From assembly GCA_037893245.1 (NCBI GenBank), contig JBAIAA010000096.1, forward strand, positions 1,860,001 through 1,924,000: DNA of 64,000 nucleotides, in the 5' to 3' direction. Positions 10,843 through 22,369 of the stretch are shown here, one piece after another (position 1 is the stretch's first letter; each line of letters opens with the position of its first letter). Source of the stretch: Crossaster papposus (lineage: Eukaryota > Echinodermata > Asteroidea > Velatida > Solasteridae). The position numbers were made by a program, and so were the translations under genes. The notes below the pieces were generated by a model, which did not search any database, had not been told where the DNA came from, and saw nothing but the letters and a program-made list of their open reading frames with translations.

Positions 10843-12855
10843 TGGGACCTTATTCACGAAGCATCCGCTATTACCGGGTCCGTAACAGTCTTTGCGGATG
10901 GCCTAACGGATACGTTAGAATTGCGCTACGCCGTATTCACGAAAGGTTCCGTTAGGTCTCGGTAAAATTGCGGAGCTCCGCTAATAATGGGGGTGTCGTT
11001 CAACGAGCTGTACGGGTGAATGAAGCGCCTGCGTGAATATGTAAATAAGAGCCTAAAATATAAATGTAGTCGAATTGTTATGAATCCAAAATACATATGG
11101 TAGCTGATTGCGGCCTATCTTTCAAATTCTTGGCGAACAAAAGATGAATTTCCACAGTGCACTGGTTATTTTCTCAAACTAAGGAACGATTTCATGAACT
11201 TCTTCTGTGAAAGGCATCACTAGTACCAATCTATTCTTTTTTTTTGTTAAAAAACATGTGAAAATAAGAAGTTGACTTAAATCTCCAAAAACATAATCTG
11301 ATGATAAACAGCATTTTGGAATAATGAACAACAAATTATTAGCAAAACCACATCAATTGATTTCTTGCCAACGCGGAGCAATTCATATTTTACCTAAACT
11401 ATTATACTACCATGGCCTATTGTCAAACAGATTTCAAAGGCAGTTTTTTTCGAGGGTGGTGTACATCTTACACTATCGGAAACAGTCCTCGATTAACACA
11501 ATCCGGCATCCAAACGAATGTACAGTCATCACAAACACATTTTCGTGCAATAGTAAATAACCCTGAGCTTTATTTGTTACGATTCCTTCACTGACGTCGA
11601 CCACATTATTTTGTAATATGCATTATAGAAGGTGGTTGTCAGTGAATTCTAAAGTACTTGAAAATCTGTCAAGAGACAATGCTACTTTCTGGATGACAGC
11701 ACCATTTCACAAGTTTAGAGTTGCATCCAGAAAGATGCGATGGCTCCTGGATGGCAGAGTTCACATACAAGTACTTGTAGGCCTATTATACTGACACCGT
11801 AAACACCTACCTTCGCTATGCAGGCACTGCCACCTCATTTTCCATCTGCCATATTGAAAAGTTCCTTCGATGTTCTGTCGGGTTCTTCGGTGATGAATAT
11901 TGTGTCGACGTTCTGCATCATCAGGTTGTGGTACTGGTGTTAGCAGCCATGATCGAAGGGGGTACGCAGAATCGCCTAGAAGGTGACCATCGTTTGCAAG
12001 ACCATTGGGTAGTTGGTGGTTGAGGCTTGAGTGAGTCCACATAAACGAATCATGGGTCGAGCCTGGCCACTTGGCAACAGTATTGGTGAACTTCTTCTGG
12101 TGGTCGCAAACCCCCTGGACATTTGTAGCGTGGTAGTTATGTCTGCATATGTATAGGCACCTTCGTCACGTGCATGACATTTAGTCTCGACAAGTGATCC
12201 ATCAAGGCATCCCAAAACGTTTGGAATCCGACGATGACGTTCATCGTATAGAAACCTTCTTTGATCAGATTCTGACTGGCTATAGGTTCCTCGGGAATGG
12301 ATTTATTTGTGGCGAAATTCTTTTAAGGACAGTTGCGACCCGGGTAACCATTCGATAAGTTAGACGGCTGACTAATTCCACTTACATCTCTATTTGTTAA
12401 TTGGAAAGAAACTTCGGCGAAAAATCGGAGGGCTGTTATGATCTGCGTGGCGGGTATTGCATGCGACCTCTGTGTCGGATGTTCAACTTGATCACGGATT
12501 AAATCTTTCACCTCCAACAGTACATGCCTTGGCATTCGATACCTATTTATCAGTTCCACATCGTCGTAAATGTCCAGTGGCTGTAACCTATCACGAAATA
12601 CTCGCTGGCGGCGAAGAGTACGCCTGTTTTCCTTCTCCAGCAGAACCACAAACACTGCAGCCATTTCATTTTAGCGCTATGCGGAGATCCGTAAGCTTTT
12701 ACGGGAACGCTGGAGTTCCCGCAAAACATTTGCCCATTTACGGACGTGTTCTGCGGATTCGCTATTATGCGGATACTTCGTGAATATGGCGCAAACCATA
12801 ACGGAGGCTTAACGGATCCGTTAAAGCGTGCGGATGCTTTGTGAATAAGGTCCCA
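10843..12855 (-). mobile_element. PIF/Harbinger element with decayed HARBI1-like transposase
   Basis: Terminal inverted repeats TGGGACCTTATTCACGAAGC (10,843) and its inverted form (ending 12,855). The subterminal regions are full of gcggat and ccgtta repeats. The interior carries a minus-strand transposase in pieces. No clean 3-bp duplication is visible because the element sits inside the flanking duplication of another element. Confidence 0.75.
11770..12664 (-). pseudogene. decayed Harbinger DDE transposase
   Basis: 12,664-12,323 encodes the N-terminal helix region (PLDIYDDVELINRYRMPRHV, then THAIPA-type and ALRFFAEVSFQLTNRDVSGI segments). Downstream frames carry GCLDGSLVE (first catalytic Asp), PGSTHDSFMW (second Asp), LLGDSAYPLRSWLLTP and NIEGTFQYGRWK (Glu region). 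The pieces lie in different frames and part of the middle is missing. It is HARBI1-like but inactive. Confidence 0.7.
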
Positions 12856-13000
12856 GGAGTATAACTATAAATAAAATAGGTACCTGTAAAGGTAGAGACC
12901 AAATTGCGCTGATTTCTAGCTGTTGCAGAAATCACGGTCTCGTTTAAATGAACAAGAATAATAATTGTAAGCAAAATTCAATTGAGCTCTGGCTGTGAAC
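12852..13000 (+). mobile_element. tRNA-derived SINE, right half
   Basis: CCCAGGAGTATAAC...ggtacctgtaaaggtagagacc matches the middle and 3' part of the SINE at 21,985-22,060 and continues the half that ends at 9351. The right limit is approximate. Confidence 0.55.
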
Positions 13001-13338
13001 CGTGGTTAGATGAGAAAGATAATTGACTGTAAAGCCATCGCATATTCGTCTTTTAAAGAATTATCTTTTTTGGTGGAATAACATGCAATGTCATACGTGT
13101 TGAAACTTTTGAAAACTGCTTGTTATTCTACCTGGATATTTTTTAAAGACAAATCTGCAATGGCTGTATAGACGAATATCTTTCGCGTGACATACTATGA
13201 TTGTGTGCTAAATTCCATGCTTGTATCATTTGATTGAACAATGTTTACACCAATCTGCCCGACTATAGATATCAAATCTCAAACTAACCTTTTTTAGGCA
13301 CTTTTACAGTTGGAGTATTAATTATTGTTTCTGCACAG

Positions 13339-13644
13339 AATGGGCACTTTCCCTGACAAGATCTCCAGTCTATGGGATCATCATGGAAGGCGGTAACATC
13401 ACATTTACTTGCACCATTCACAGCAACAACTCAGACTACTCTGTATGGATTATGTGGCAGCACAGTCTCCATTCCAACGTCACCACCCTCACCGAGCCGA
13501 CCTACGTGACAGGCAGCCACAACCTGACACTGACTGGGCTGTCGGTGAACCAGGTTGGCTATTACCGATGTGCCGGCATATCCTGGTCACCAGCCTATTG
13601 GGATCCCACTACGTTTTCTGAGTGGAGTTATTTAGAGCTCTATT
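13339..13644 (+). CDS. Ig receptor exon 2: Ig domain (V-like)
   Basis: Acceptor ctgcacag/AA at 13,338 and donor TATT/gtgagt at 13,645; 306 nt, phase 1-1. The Ig fold is shown by EGGNITFTC (first Cys), IMWQHSL (core Trp), NLTLTGLSVNQ and GYYRCAG (second Cys). It has several N-glycosylation sequons (NIT, NVT, NLT). It is a clear paralogue of the exon at 35,489: both have W..NP/DPT..S.W near the end and finish YC at the junction. The domain is extracellular. Confidence 0.85.
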
Positions 13645-14509
13645 GTGAGTACAACATGGTACAACACACAGAATATGCAGTCTTGTTGTACTATTGCCAT
13701 GTACAAGTACCCCCTTAGCGGGAAGAAAAAGTGGCTTGGGGGAGTCAATAACGATGCCATCTTACTAAGCCTGTGCATTCACGAGTAACTTTGGATCCAG
13801 GTACCCGAAGACCGGGTTTCGGGTACCCGAAAGTGGAACGTTCAGAAAAAAGCTTGACCTTAAAAAAACCACAAAGTTAAATGCATGGTGCGGCCGCTAA
13901 AGAAAAGAAATTTGCTTTATACACGGGTATGCCGGCCGTAGATCGGACTTAATTTTAAAAAAGACTTCCGAGGGAGCCCCGAAGAACTTAATCCACTAAC
14001 AGACATTGACAGACTACTAAGAACAAGATGGCTATAAGTACAAACAGCGTTGGCCGGCCACATTATTGATACTTTTTATTCACTGCATTTTGGTTGAGGC
14101 GTTGTTTGAAAGAAAACGTCAGACGGTTTGTATCGTTCAGGTCTGAACAAAAAATGTGGAAATGAATCAAATTGACTTTTGACATTATTTATTAATATAT
14201 TTATTTGTCTTAAATGTTACTTTGAAGTTTTGAACGTAAGTTGCGTGTACCACCATACGAACCAGAAAAATAGAACCGGATATCGAAATCGGTATTCGGG
14301 TGCCCGGATACACCCGAAACAGGCCTATATCTTACCATAGAGAAAGGATCTTACCCACATCTGGATCCCACCTCTAAAACTGTACATTCTTCAAATTGTC
14401 TTCCCTCTATAGATTTTGTTTTAGGCTTATGAACTATACAGTACCTAGGGTGCTTTTGAGGTAGCCTTCGTTTTATTACCAGAATTTTTTTAAATAATAC
14501 AATTAATAA

Positions 14510-16029
14510 CTAGACATGTGTTTGTGGACAAACACAGAGCTGTTTCGATTGTATAACGTTACTTTCAATATATATGTGTGTGTGTGGTCTATGTGTGTGC
14601 CAAGTCTGAAGTCGATTGGATTTACACAAGTGCCAAATATATATTAGCAAAAAACGCAATTTAATTATTGTAAAATATCAACACATAGACACTAGGAACA
14701 TCGGGCTGACCCCTCAATTTGTAGGTTGGCCAAATTCTTTGGGCTATTTGTGGGTGGTGGACTAACTACGTGCCAAGTCTCAAGTCAATCGAAATTACCA
14801 AAGTGTACAAATCTATTGTCTGAAGAAAAACGTTTAAAAACCCTATAGGGAAAAACATAACGTGACGTCACATGACACTCAATAACGTCATCGTGGCAAA
14901 TTTCTTTTAGGACTATCTGTGAGTGGTGGTCTAGGAGAGTGCCAAGTCTGAAAATACTCGCATGTACCAAGTTTGACCCCAATCGGGCCTGTACTTCCAG
15001 AGATTGTGGGTCCTAAAAACTACACCTTTAATGTGACGTCACATGTCCAACAATGACGTCATCCTGACGATGTTCCCCTTGGCCCTCCTGGGGATGGTGG
15101 TCGAGGTGTGTACTAAGTCCCGAGTTGATCGGATTGACCAAAGTGTCAAATTCAATAGTCTAAATAAAAACATGTACAAAACCAATGGGGAACATTCAAC
15201 CTTTAATGAGACGTCACATGACACCCGATGATGTCATAATTACGTCATCTTAATTTTCGTCTATAACACACCCTCGAATACTTGCAAACCAAGTTTGACC
15301 CCAACCGGACTTGTACTTTCAGAGTTAGAGGGTCTTAAAAACTACACCTTTAATATGACGTCACATGACCCGCGATGACGTCATCTTGATTATTTTTTTC
15401 TTGGCCCTCCTAAGGATGGTGGTCGAGGTCTGTGCTAAGTCTCAAGTCGATCGAATTTACAGAAGTGTCAAATTCAATATTTTGAAGAAAAACGTGTACA
15501 AAACCTATGGAGAAAATTGAACCTTTAATGTGACGTCACATGACACCCGATGATGTCATAATTACGGCATCTTAATTTTCGTCTATAACACACCCTCGAA
15601 TACTTGCAAACCAAGTTTGACCCCAACCGGACTTGTACTTTCAGAGTTAGAGGGTCTTAAAAACTACACCTTTAATATGACGTCACATGACCCGCGATGA
15701 CGTCATCTTGATTATTTTTTTCTTGGCCCTCCTAAGGATGGTGGTCGAGGTCTGTGCTAAGTCTCAAGTCGATCGAATTTACAGAAGTGTCAAATTCAAT
15801 AGTCTGAAGAAAAACGTGTACAAATCCTATGGGGAAAAATTGCACCTTTAACGTGACGTCACGTGACCACGAATGACGTAATCGCGACGAATTTCTTCTA
15901 GGACCGTCCTTGGGTGGTTGTCTAAATGTATGCCAAGTCTCAAGTCGATCGGATTTACCAAAGTGCCAAAGTGTATTGGCTGAAGAAAAAACGTGTACAA
16001 AACCTATGGAGAGGAGTCTGAAACAGAGG

Positions 16030-16060
<31 letters not shown>

Positions 16061-17209
16061 AGACATGTGTTTGTGGACAAACACAGAGCTGTTTCGGATG
16101 TCTAAAATGTCTTTCATTATGTGTGTGTGGTGGTCTAAGTGTGTGCCAAGTCTAAAGTCGATCGGATTTACCAAAGTGCCAAAGATATATTGGTTGAACA
16201 AAAACGTGTACAAATCCTATGGGAATGTAACATGAGACCCGGCGATGTCATCATGACGTCATCTTAATTTTCGTCTATAGCACATCTTCGAATACTTGCA
16301 AACCAAGTTTGACCCCAACCGGACTTGTACTTTCAGAGTTAGAGGGTCTTAAAAACTACACCTTTAATGTGACGTCACATGACCCGCGATGACGTCATCT
16401 TGATTATTTTTTTCTTGGCCCTCCTAAGGATGGTGGTCGAGGTCTGTGCTAAGTCTTAAGTCGATCGAATTTACAGAAGTGTAAAATTCAATATTTTGAA
16501 GAAAAAAGTGTACAAAACCTATGGAGAAAATTGCACCTTTAATGTGACGTCACATGACACCCGGTGATGTCATAATTACTTCATCTTAATTTTCGTCTAT
16601 AACACACCCTCGAATACTTGCAAACCAAGTTTGACCCCAACCGGACTTGTACTTTCAGAGTTAGAGGGTCTTAAAAACTACACCTTTAATGTGACGTCAC
16701 ATGACCCGCGATGACGTCATATTGATTATTTTTATCTTGGCCCTCCTAAGGATGGTGGTCGAGGTCTGTGCTAAGTCTCAAGTCGATCAAATTTACAGAA
16801 GTGTCAAATTCAATATTTTAAAGAAAAACGTGTACAAACCCTATGGGGAAATAAACTACACCTTTAACGTCACGTCACGTGACCTTGAATGACGCAATCG
16901 TGCCGAATTTCGTCCAGGACTATCTGTGAGTGGTGTTCTAAGTGTATGCTAAGTCTCAAGTCGATCGAATTCATTATAGTGTCAAAGTCAACAGTTTGAA
17001 GAAAAACGTGTACAAAACCTATGGGGAAAATGTTACCTTTAACATGACGTCACGTGACCTTGAATGACGGAATCGCGACGAATTTCTTCTAGGACCGTCC
17101 TTGGGTGGTTGTCTAAATGTATGCCAAGTCTCAGGTCGATCGGGTTTACCAAAGTGTCAAAGTGTATTGGCAGAAAAAACGTGTACAAATCCTATGGGGA
17201 AAAAGTGAC

Positions 17210-17251
<42 letters not shown>

Positions 17252-20170
17252 AGAAATGTGTTTGTGGACAAACACAGAGCTGTTTCGCATGTCTAAAATG
17301 CCTTTCAATATTTGTGTGGTGGTCTAAGTGTGTGCCAAGTCTAAAGTCGATCGAATTTAGTGCCAAAGATAAACTGGTTGAAAAAAACGTGTACAAATCC
17401 TATGGGAAAAATTGAACCTTTAATGTGACGTCACATGATACCCGATGATGTCATCATGATGTCATCTTAATTTTCGTCTGTAACACATCCTGGAATACTT
17501 GCATACCAAGTTTGACCCCAATCGGACATGTACTTCTAGAGATAGAGGGTCCTTAAAACTGAACCTTTAATGTGACGTCACATGACCCACGATGACGTCA
17601 TTATTACGATTTTTCCCTTGGCCTTCCTGGGGATGGTGGTTGAGGTAAGCACTAAGTCTGAGGTCGATCAAATTTACGAAAGTGTCAAAGTCAATAGTCT
17701 AAAGAAAAACGTGTACAAACCCTATGGGGAAAAAAATTGCACCTTTAACGTGACGTCACGTGACCTTGAATGACGCAATCGCGCCGAATTTCTTTCAGAA
17801 ACATCTGGGGCTGGTGTTCTAAGTGTATGCCAAGTTTCAAGTCGGTCGGATTTACCAAAGTGTCAAAGTCAATAGTCTGAAGAAAAACGTGTACAAAACC
17901 TATGGGGAAAATTTTACCTTTAACATGACGTCACGTGACCTTGAATGACGTAATCGCGACGAATTTCTTCTAGGACCGTCCTTGGGTGGTTGTCTAAATA
18001 TATGCCTAGTTTCAAGTCGATCGGATTTACCAAAGTGTCAAAGTGCTATGCCAGAACAAACGTGTACAAATCCTATGGGAAAAAGTCTGAAAGAGGAAAA
18101 AAAAAAAAAAAAAAAAAAAAACTAGACATGTGTTTGTGGACAAACACAGAGCTGTTTCGAGTGTCTTTTAATATGTGTGTGATGGTGTTTTGTGTGTGCC
18201 AAATCTCAAGTCGATCAGATTTACTAAAGTGTTCAAGTCAATAGTCTAAAGAAAAACGTGTACAAAACCTATAGGGAAAAATTGAACCTTTAATGTGACG
18301 CCCCGTGACCTTGAATGATGTAATCTTGCCAAATTTCTTCTAGGACCGTCTGTGGAAGGTGGTCTAAGTGTGTGCCAAGTCTCAAGTCGATCGGATTTAC
18401 TAAAGTGTCAAAGTCAATAGTCTAAAGAAAAACGTGTACAAAACCTATGGAGGAAAAATTAAACCTTTAACGTGCCGTCACGTGACCTTGAATGGCGCAA
18501 TTGTACCGAATGTCTTTCAGGAACATCTGGGGGTGGTGTTCTAAGTGTATGCCAAGTTTCAAGTCGGTCGGATTTACTAAAGTATCAAAGTCAATAGTCT
18601 GAAGGAAAACGTGTACAAAACCTATGGAGGAAAAATTAAACCTTTAACGTGCCGTCACGTGACCTTGAATGGCGCAATTGTGCCGAATTTCTTCCAAGAC
18701 CATCTGTGGGTGGTGTTCTAAGTGTATTTCAAGTCTCAAGTCTATCGGATTTACTAAAGTGTCAAAGTCAATAGTCTGAAGAAAAACGTGTACAAAACCT
18801 ATGGGGAAAATATCACCTTTAACGCGAAGTCACGTGACCTTGAATGAGGTAATCGCGACGAATTTCTTCTAGGACCATCTGTGGGTGGTGTTCTAAGTGT
18901 ATGCCAAGTTTCAAGTCGATCGGATTTAGCAAAGTGTCAAAATGCCATGGCAGAAAAAACGTGTACAAATCCTATGGGAAAAAGTCTGAAGAAAAAAAAG
19001 AAAAAACTAGAAATGTGTTTGTGGACAAACACAGAGCTGTTTCGCATGTCTAAAATTACTTTCAATATGTTAGTGGTTGTCGAAGTGTGTACCAAATCTG
19101 AAGTTGATCAGATTTACAAAAGTGCCAAATATATATTGGTTGCAAAAAACATGTACAAATCCTATAGGGAAAACTAAACCTTTAATTTGACATCACATGA
19201 CACCCGATGACGTCATCGTTAGGTCACCTTAATTTCCGTCTATAACACATCCCGAAATACCTAAATATCAAGTTTGACCCTAATTGGACTTGTACTTCCA
19301 GAGATAGAGGGTCTTAAAAACTACACCTTTAATGTGACGTCACATGACCCACGATGACGTCATCATGACGTCACCCCGATTTTCGTCTATAACACATCCC
19401 GGAATACCTGTATACCAAGTTTGACCAAAATCGGACATGTACTTTCAGAGATAGAGGGTCCTAAAAACTACACCTTTAATGTGACGTCACATGACCCACG
19501 ATGACGTCATCATGACGATTGTCCTCTTGGCCCCCATGAGGATGGTGGTTGAGGTGTGTGTTAAGTCTCAAGTCAATCGGATTTACCAAAGTGTCAAAGT
19601 AAATAGAAAAGAAAAACGTGTACAAAACCTATGGGGGAAAATTGAACATTTAAGGTGACGTCACGTGACCTTGAATGACGCAATCGTGCCAAATTTCTTT
19701 CAGGAACATCTGGGGGTGGTGTTCTAAGTGTATGCCAAGTTTCAAGTCGGTCGGATATACCAAAGTGTCAAAGTCAATAGTCTGAAGAAAAACGTGTACA
19801 AACCCTATGGGGAAATAAATTTCACCTTTAACGTCACGTCACGTGACCTTGAATGACGCAATCGTGCCGAATTTCGTCCAGGACTATCTGTGATCGGTGT
19901 TCTAAGTGTATTCTAAGTCTCAAGTCGATCGAATTCATTAAAGTGTCAAAGTCGACAGTTTGAAGAAAAACGTGTACAAAACCTATGGGGAAAATTTTAC
20001 ATTTAACATGACGTCACGTGACCTTGAATTACGTAATCGCGACGAATTTCTTCTAGGACCGTCCTTGGGTGGTTGTCTAAATGTATGCCAAGTCTCAAGT
20101 CGATCGGATTTACCAAAGTGTCAAAGTGATATGCCAGAAAAAACGTGTACAAATCCTATGGGAAATAGTC
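14510..20170 (-). mobile_element. tandem array of five Helitron-like non-autonomous elements with internal satellite repeats
   Basis: Units start at 14,510, 16,059, 17,250, 18,122 and 19,007, each with CTAGACATG (or CTAGAAATG), then TGTGTTTGTGGACAAACACA and GAGCTGTTTCG. The first four end in a long A-run; the last is followed by A-rich spacers at about 20,170. On the minus strand each unit therefore ends with a short hairpin, then CTAG, then T: the layout of a Helitron 3' end (hairpin plus CTRR before T). Units are about 0.87-1.55 kb and built from tandem subrepeats spaced about 180-320 bp apart, each with ACGTGTACAAA.CCTATGG and TGACGTCAC.TGAC. No Rep/helicase gene is present. The class assignment is an inference. 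Confidence 0.6.
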
Positions 20171-20210
20171 TGAAAAATTAAAAGAAAAAAAAAAAAAAGA
20201 AAAAAAAAAA

Positions 20211-20455
20211 CTTTAACGAAAACAAAAGCTGTTTCGGTGAAAAAACCGAAACAGCTAAAAAAAAAAAAAAAAGAAAAAAAAAAACTTTAACGAAAACAAA
20301 AGCTGTTTCGGTGAAAAACCGAAACAGCTAAAAAAAAAAAGAAAAAAAAAAACTTTAACGAAAACAAAAGCTGTTTCGGCCGAAATGCCGAAACAGCTAA
20401 AAAAAACTTTAACGAAAACAATAGCTGTTTCGGCTGAATTGCCGAAACAGCTAAT
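20211..20455. repeat. four tandem hairpin repeats separated by A-runs
   Basis: Four copies of aactttaacgaaaaca followed by an inverted pair AGCTGTTTCGG...CCGAAACAGCT, with oligo-A spacers. The same unit closes the related element at about 23,070-23,118 and occurs alone at 58,553-58,602. It looks like the opposite terminus of the Helitron-like family. Confidence 0.65.
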
Positions 20456-20630
20456 AATAATATTCCTTCAAATAGGCACTTGGGGAGACAATCCCATAGA
20501 GATGTACACAAACTTAAAAACAGTCCTAACTTGTTTACCCTAACCCTTTTCTCTAAGATCTTCGAGACTTATGCTATTTAGACCAAAATCAGTCGTTCTA
20601 GAGCAAAAATATATTTTTTTAGGGTAGCTA

Positions 20631-20668
20631 GACACTTAGGGAGACACTGAAATGTCTCCCTAAGTGTC
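20631..20668. repeat. perfect 16-bp stem hairpin
   Basis: GACACTTAGGGAGACA is followed after CTGAAA by its exact reverse complement TGTCTCCCTAAGTGTC. A related single arm occurs near 20,478. No function is assigned. Confidence 0.7.
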
Positions 20669-21055
20669 ACTGTCTCCTTATTACATAAGCACTTACGCTA
20701 GTTACTTCACCTCAAAACAATTGCAGTCAAGCAAGATGGCGTCGATAGTGATTTCCTTTATTGCCGTTGAGGAGGTACTCATTATGCACAGAGCCCATAT
20801 CCACGGCTAAGTTCGCCAACGTTCGCTATTTGTTTGGTGCACATTCTATGGAAACTTATTCGCCCGGTTGGCAAATGTTGCCAATGGTCATGTGAGGGGA
20901 ACGCATCCCAGTTTTAACAGGATATAATGGTCAAAAAGAAATTTGCATGCACCATTTGTTTATAAAGCATCCCTTTTATTCAAATAATGGCGCGTACTTG
21001 GGAACCAGAAATGATCTTTGATCATGATATCCACATATTTTTGTTTCCTTTAAAG

Positions 21056-21367
21056 ATCGCCCCCTTATCATCGACAAAGACCGGATGTGGATTGGGGTGA
21101 ACCACAACTACACGGCGACCTTAAAATGCAGCGCTCGATGCTATCCCGAGGCTATGATCACTTGGTACAGTCCGACCGGTACCGAAATCACCGAAGACAC
21201 AGACCCCGACCGTGTCTCACTGGAAGAAATTCAGTATGTTGAGAAAACTGTCAGTCGGCTGACCATCAGTCCAGTGAATGCCAGCACCGATTATGGGATG
21301 TACAGATGTATAGCTGCCAACGGCATTGGTACATTTGACGAACATGAAATAAAGTTAAAAGAAACAG
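21056..21367 (+). CDS. Ig receptor exon 3: Ig domain (I-set-like)
   Basis: Acceptor tttaaag/AT at 21,055 and donor ACAG/gtaaat at 21,368; 312 nt, phase 1-1. Ig features are YTATLKC (first Cys), MITWYSP (core Trp), SRLTISPVNASTD and YGMYRCIAANGIG (second Cys). NYT and NAS are sequons. It is paralogous to the exon at 38,959, which shares WIGG/WIGV, TWY, DYGMYRC.A.NGIG and the ending KET. Joining to the FN3 exon restores a Glu codon. Confidence 0.85.
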
Positions 21368-21607
21368 GTAAATTGAGTGAAAATATGCACTTTGTTTGAA
21401 CGTATTGTTGAGGTTTTGGAAGATGGATGATTTAGATGGGGGCAATGAATGTTTACAATATACGCATTAAAGCAAAGCGTCTTTATCTTACTAAGACATT
21501 TTCTTTAGAATATATTTTAAAGTTAGTGTGTCGGTGCTTTTTGGGTGTGGCACCTTGAAAAGTGGCGAGTAAATAAATAATTCAAGGGAGTCATGAAATT
21601 CATGTTA

Positions 21608-21748
21608 ACTCTTTCACTACGGTATTGTATATGGGCTGTGACGTAATTGTTTTACACAATGTTTACAACGAGCCGCTCTGAGCGGCTTGCCGGCAGAAAT
21701 AACTTTTTTTCGAGCCGCTGTGAGCGGCGCGCCGTAGCGAAAGAGAAT
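21608..21748. mobile_element. small MITE, ends CTCTTTC.CTACGG
   Basis: Inverted ends CTCTTTCACTACGG and CCGTAGCGAAAGAG enclose GC-rich palindromes (gccgctctgagcggc and gccgctgtgagcggc). About 140 bp and non-coding. Confidence 0.5.
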
Positions 21749-21859
21749 ACAAACAAATGAGGATAATGGAGGTCCACGATTTACAACGCTGTATGTGTAT
21801 GTGTGTCACCAGAATTGATGCACAACTTTCGTGCTACTCGTTGTGCGTACTTTTCAATG

Positions 21860-22150
21860 ACCGTAGATTCACATGGCCAATTACGGTGTTTGACTCTTCT
21901 ACGATGGTGCTTGGGTTCGAACCCTACCAGAAACATGGTGTTTGTGCCCTTCGGCAAGACACTTAACTACAATTGTCTCTCTCGACCCAGGAGTATAAAT
22001 GGGTACCTGTGAGGGTCAAGACCAATTGAGCGCATTTAAACGGCTGCCGTGTATTCTAGGGCTTGATGAACGGGGTAATAATTGTAAAGCGCTTTGAAAT
22101 CGTTGGTACGATGTAAAGCGCTATATAAGCACGAATATTATTATTGATAT
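21860..22150 (+). mobile_element. tRNA-derived SINE
   Basis: An A-box-like tggccaattacgg is followed by a perfect B box GGTTCGAACCC (21,914-21,924), then the SINE body (gcccttcggcaagacactta; gacccaggagtataaatggg), gtaaagcgctatataagca and a tail of ATT repeats. The order and tail are typical of tRNA-derived SINEs in marine invertebrates. It is not a functional tRNA gene, as no cloverleaf is formed. Confidence 0.75.
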
Positions 22151-22369
22151 TACCTAAATTAGCATAAATAGGCTTGTATGTTGCTATATGAATATTTATG
22201 ACCTTTCGCTCAAAACCTAGCGCGTAATTTGAGCAATGACTAAAAACACTTTTTAAAACTGTAAAAAGGCCTGCCAATGCAGAATAGCAAATGTATTCGT
22301 TAGAGTGTGGGGGGGGGGGGCAACTAAACTCCGCCCCTGGTTCTGAAAATATAACAATTTTAGTAATAA

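Larger units (their letters stand above)
9079..13338. other. intron 1 of Ig receptor gene, filled by nested repeats
   Basis: Holds a poly-G tract (about 9137-9160), a SINE split in two, a long-TIR element (9353-10840) and a Harbinger element (about 10843-12855). 13000-13338 shows no recognisable feature apart from the pyrimidine-rich approach to the splice acceptor. Confidence 0.55.
13645..21055. other. intron 2 of Ig receptor gene
   Basis: 13,790-14,340 contains a loose foldback in which a block rich in gggtacccga is inverted near 14,290. 14,510-20,460 is the Helitron-like array described separately. 20,461-21,055 has no gene and holds the perfect hairpin at 20,631-20,668. Confidence 0.5.

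Noticed and set aside
16004..18244. Small frames with poly-Lys or poly-Phe
   Set aside because: They read through A-runs at unit borders of the Helitron-like array.
14510..20460. CRISPR-like array of regularly spaced repeats
   Set aside because: Repeats are long, diverged and nested with related spacers; the genome is eukaryotic and transposon ends explain the layout.
21914..21924. Possible tRNA gene (perfect B box)
   Set aside because: No acceptor stem or cloverleaf can be formed around it, and the sequence continues into a SINE body with an ATT tail.
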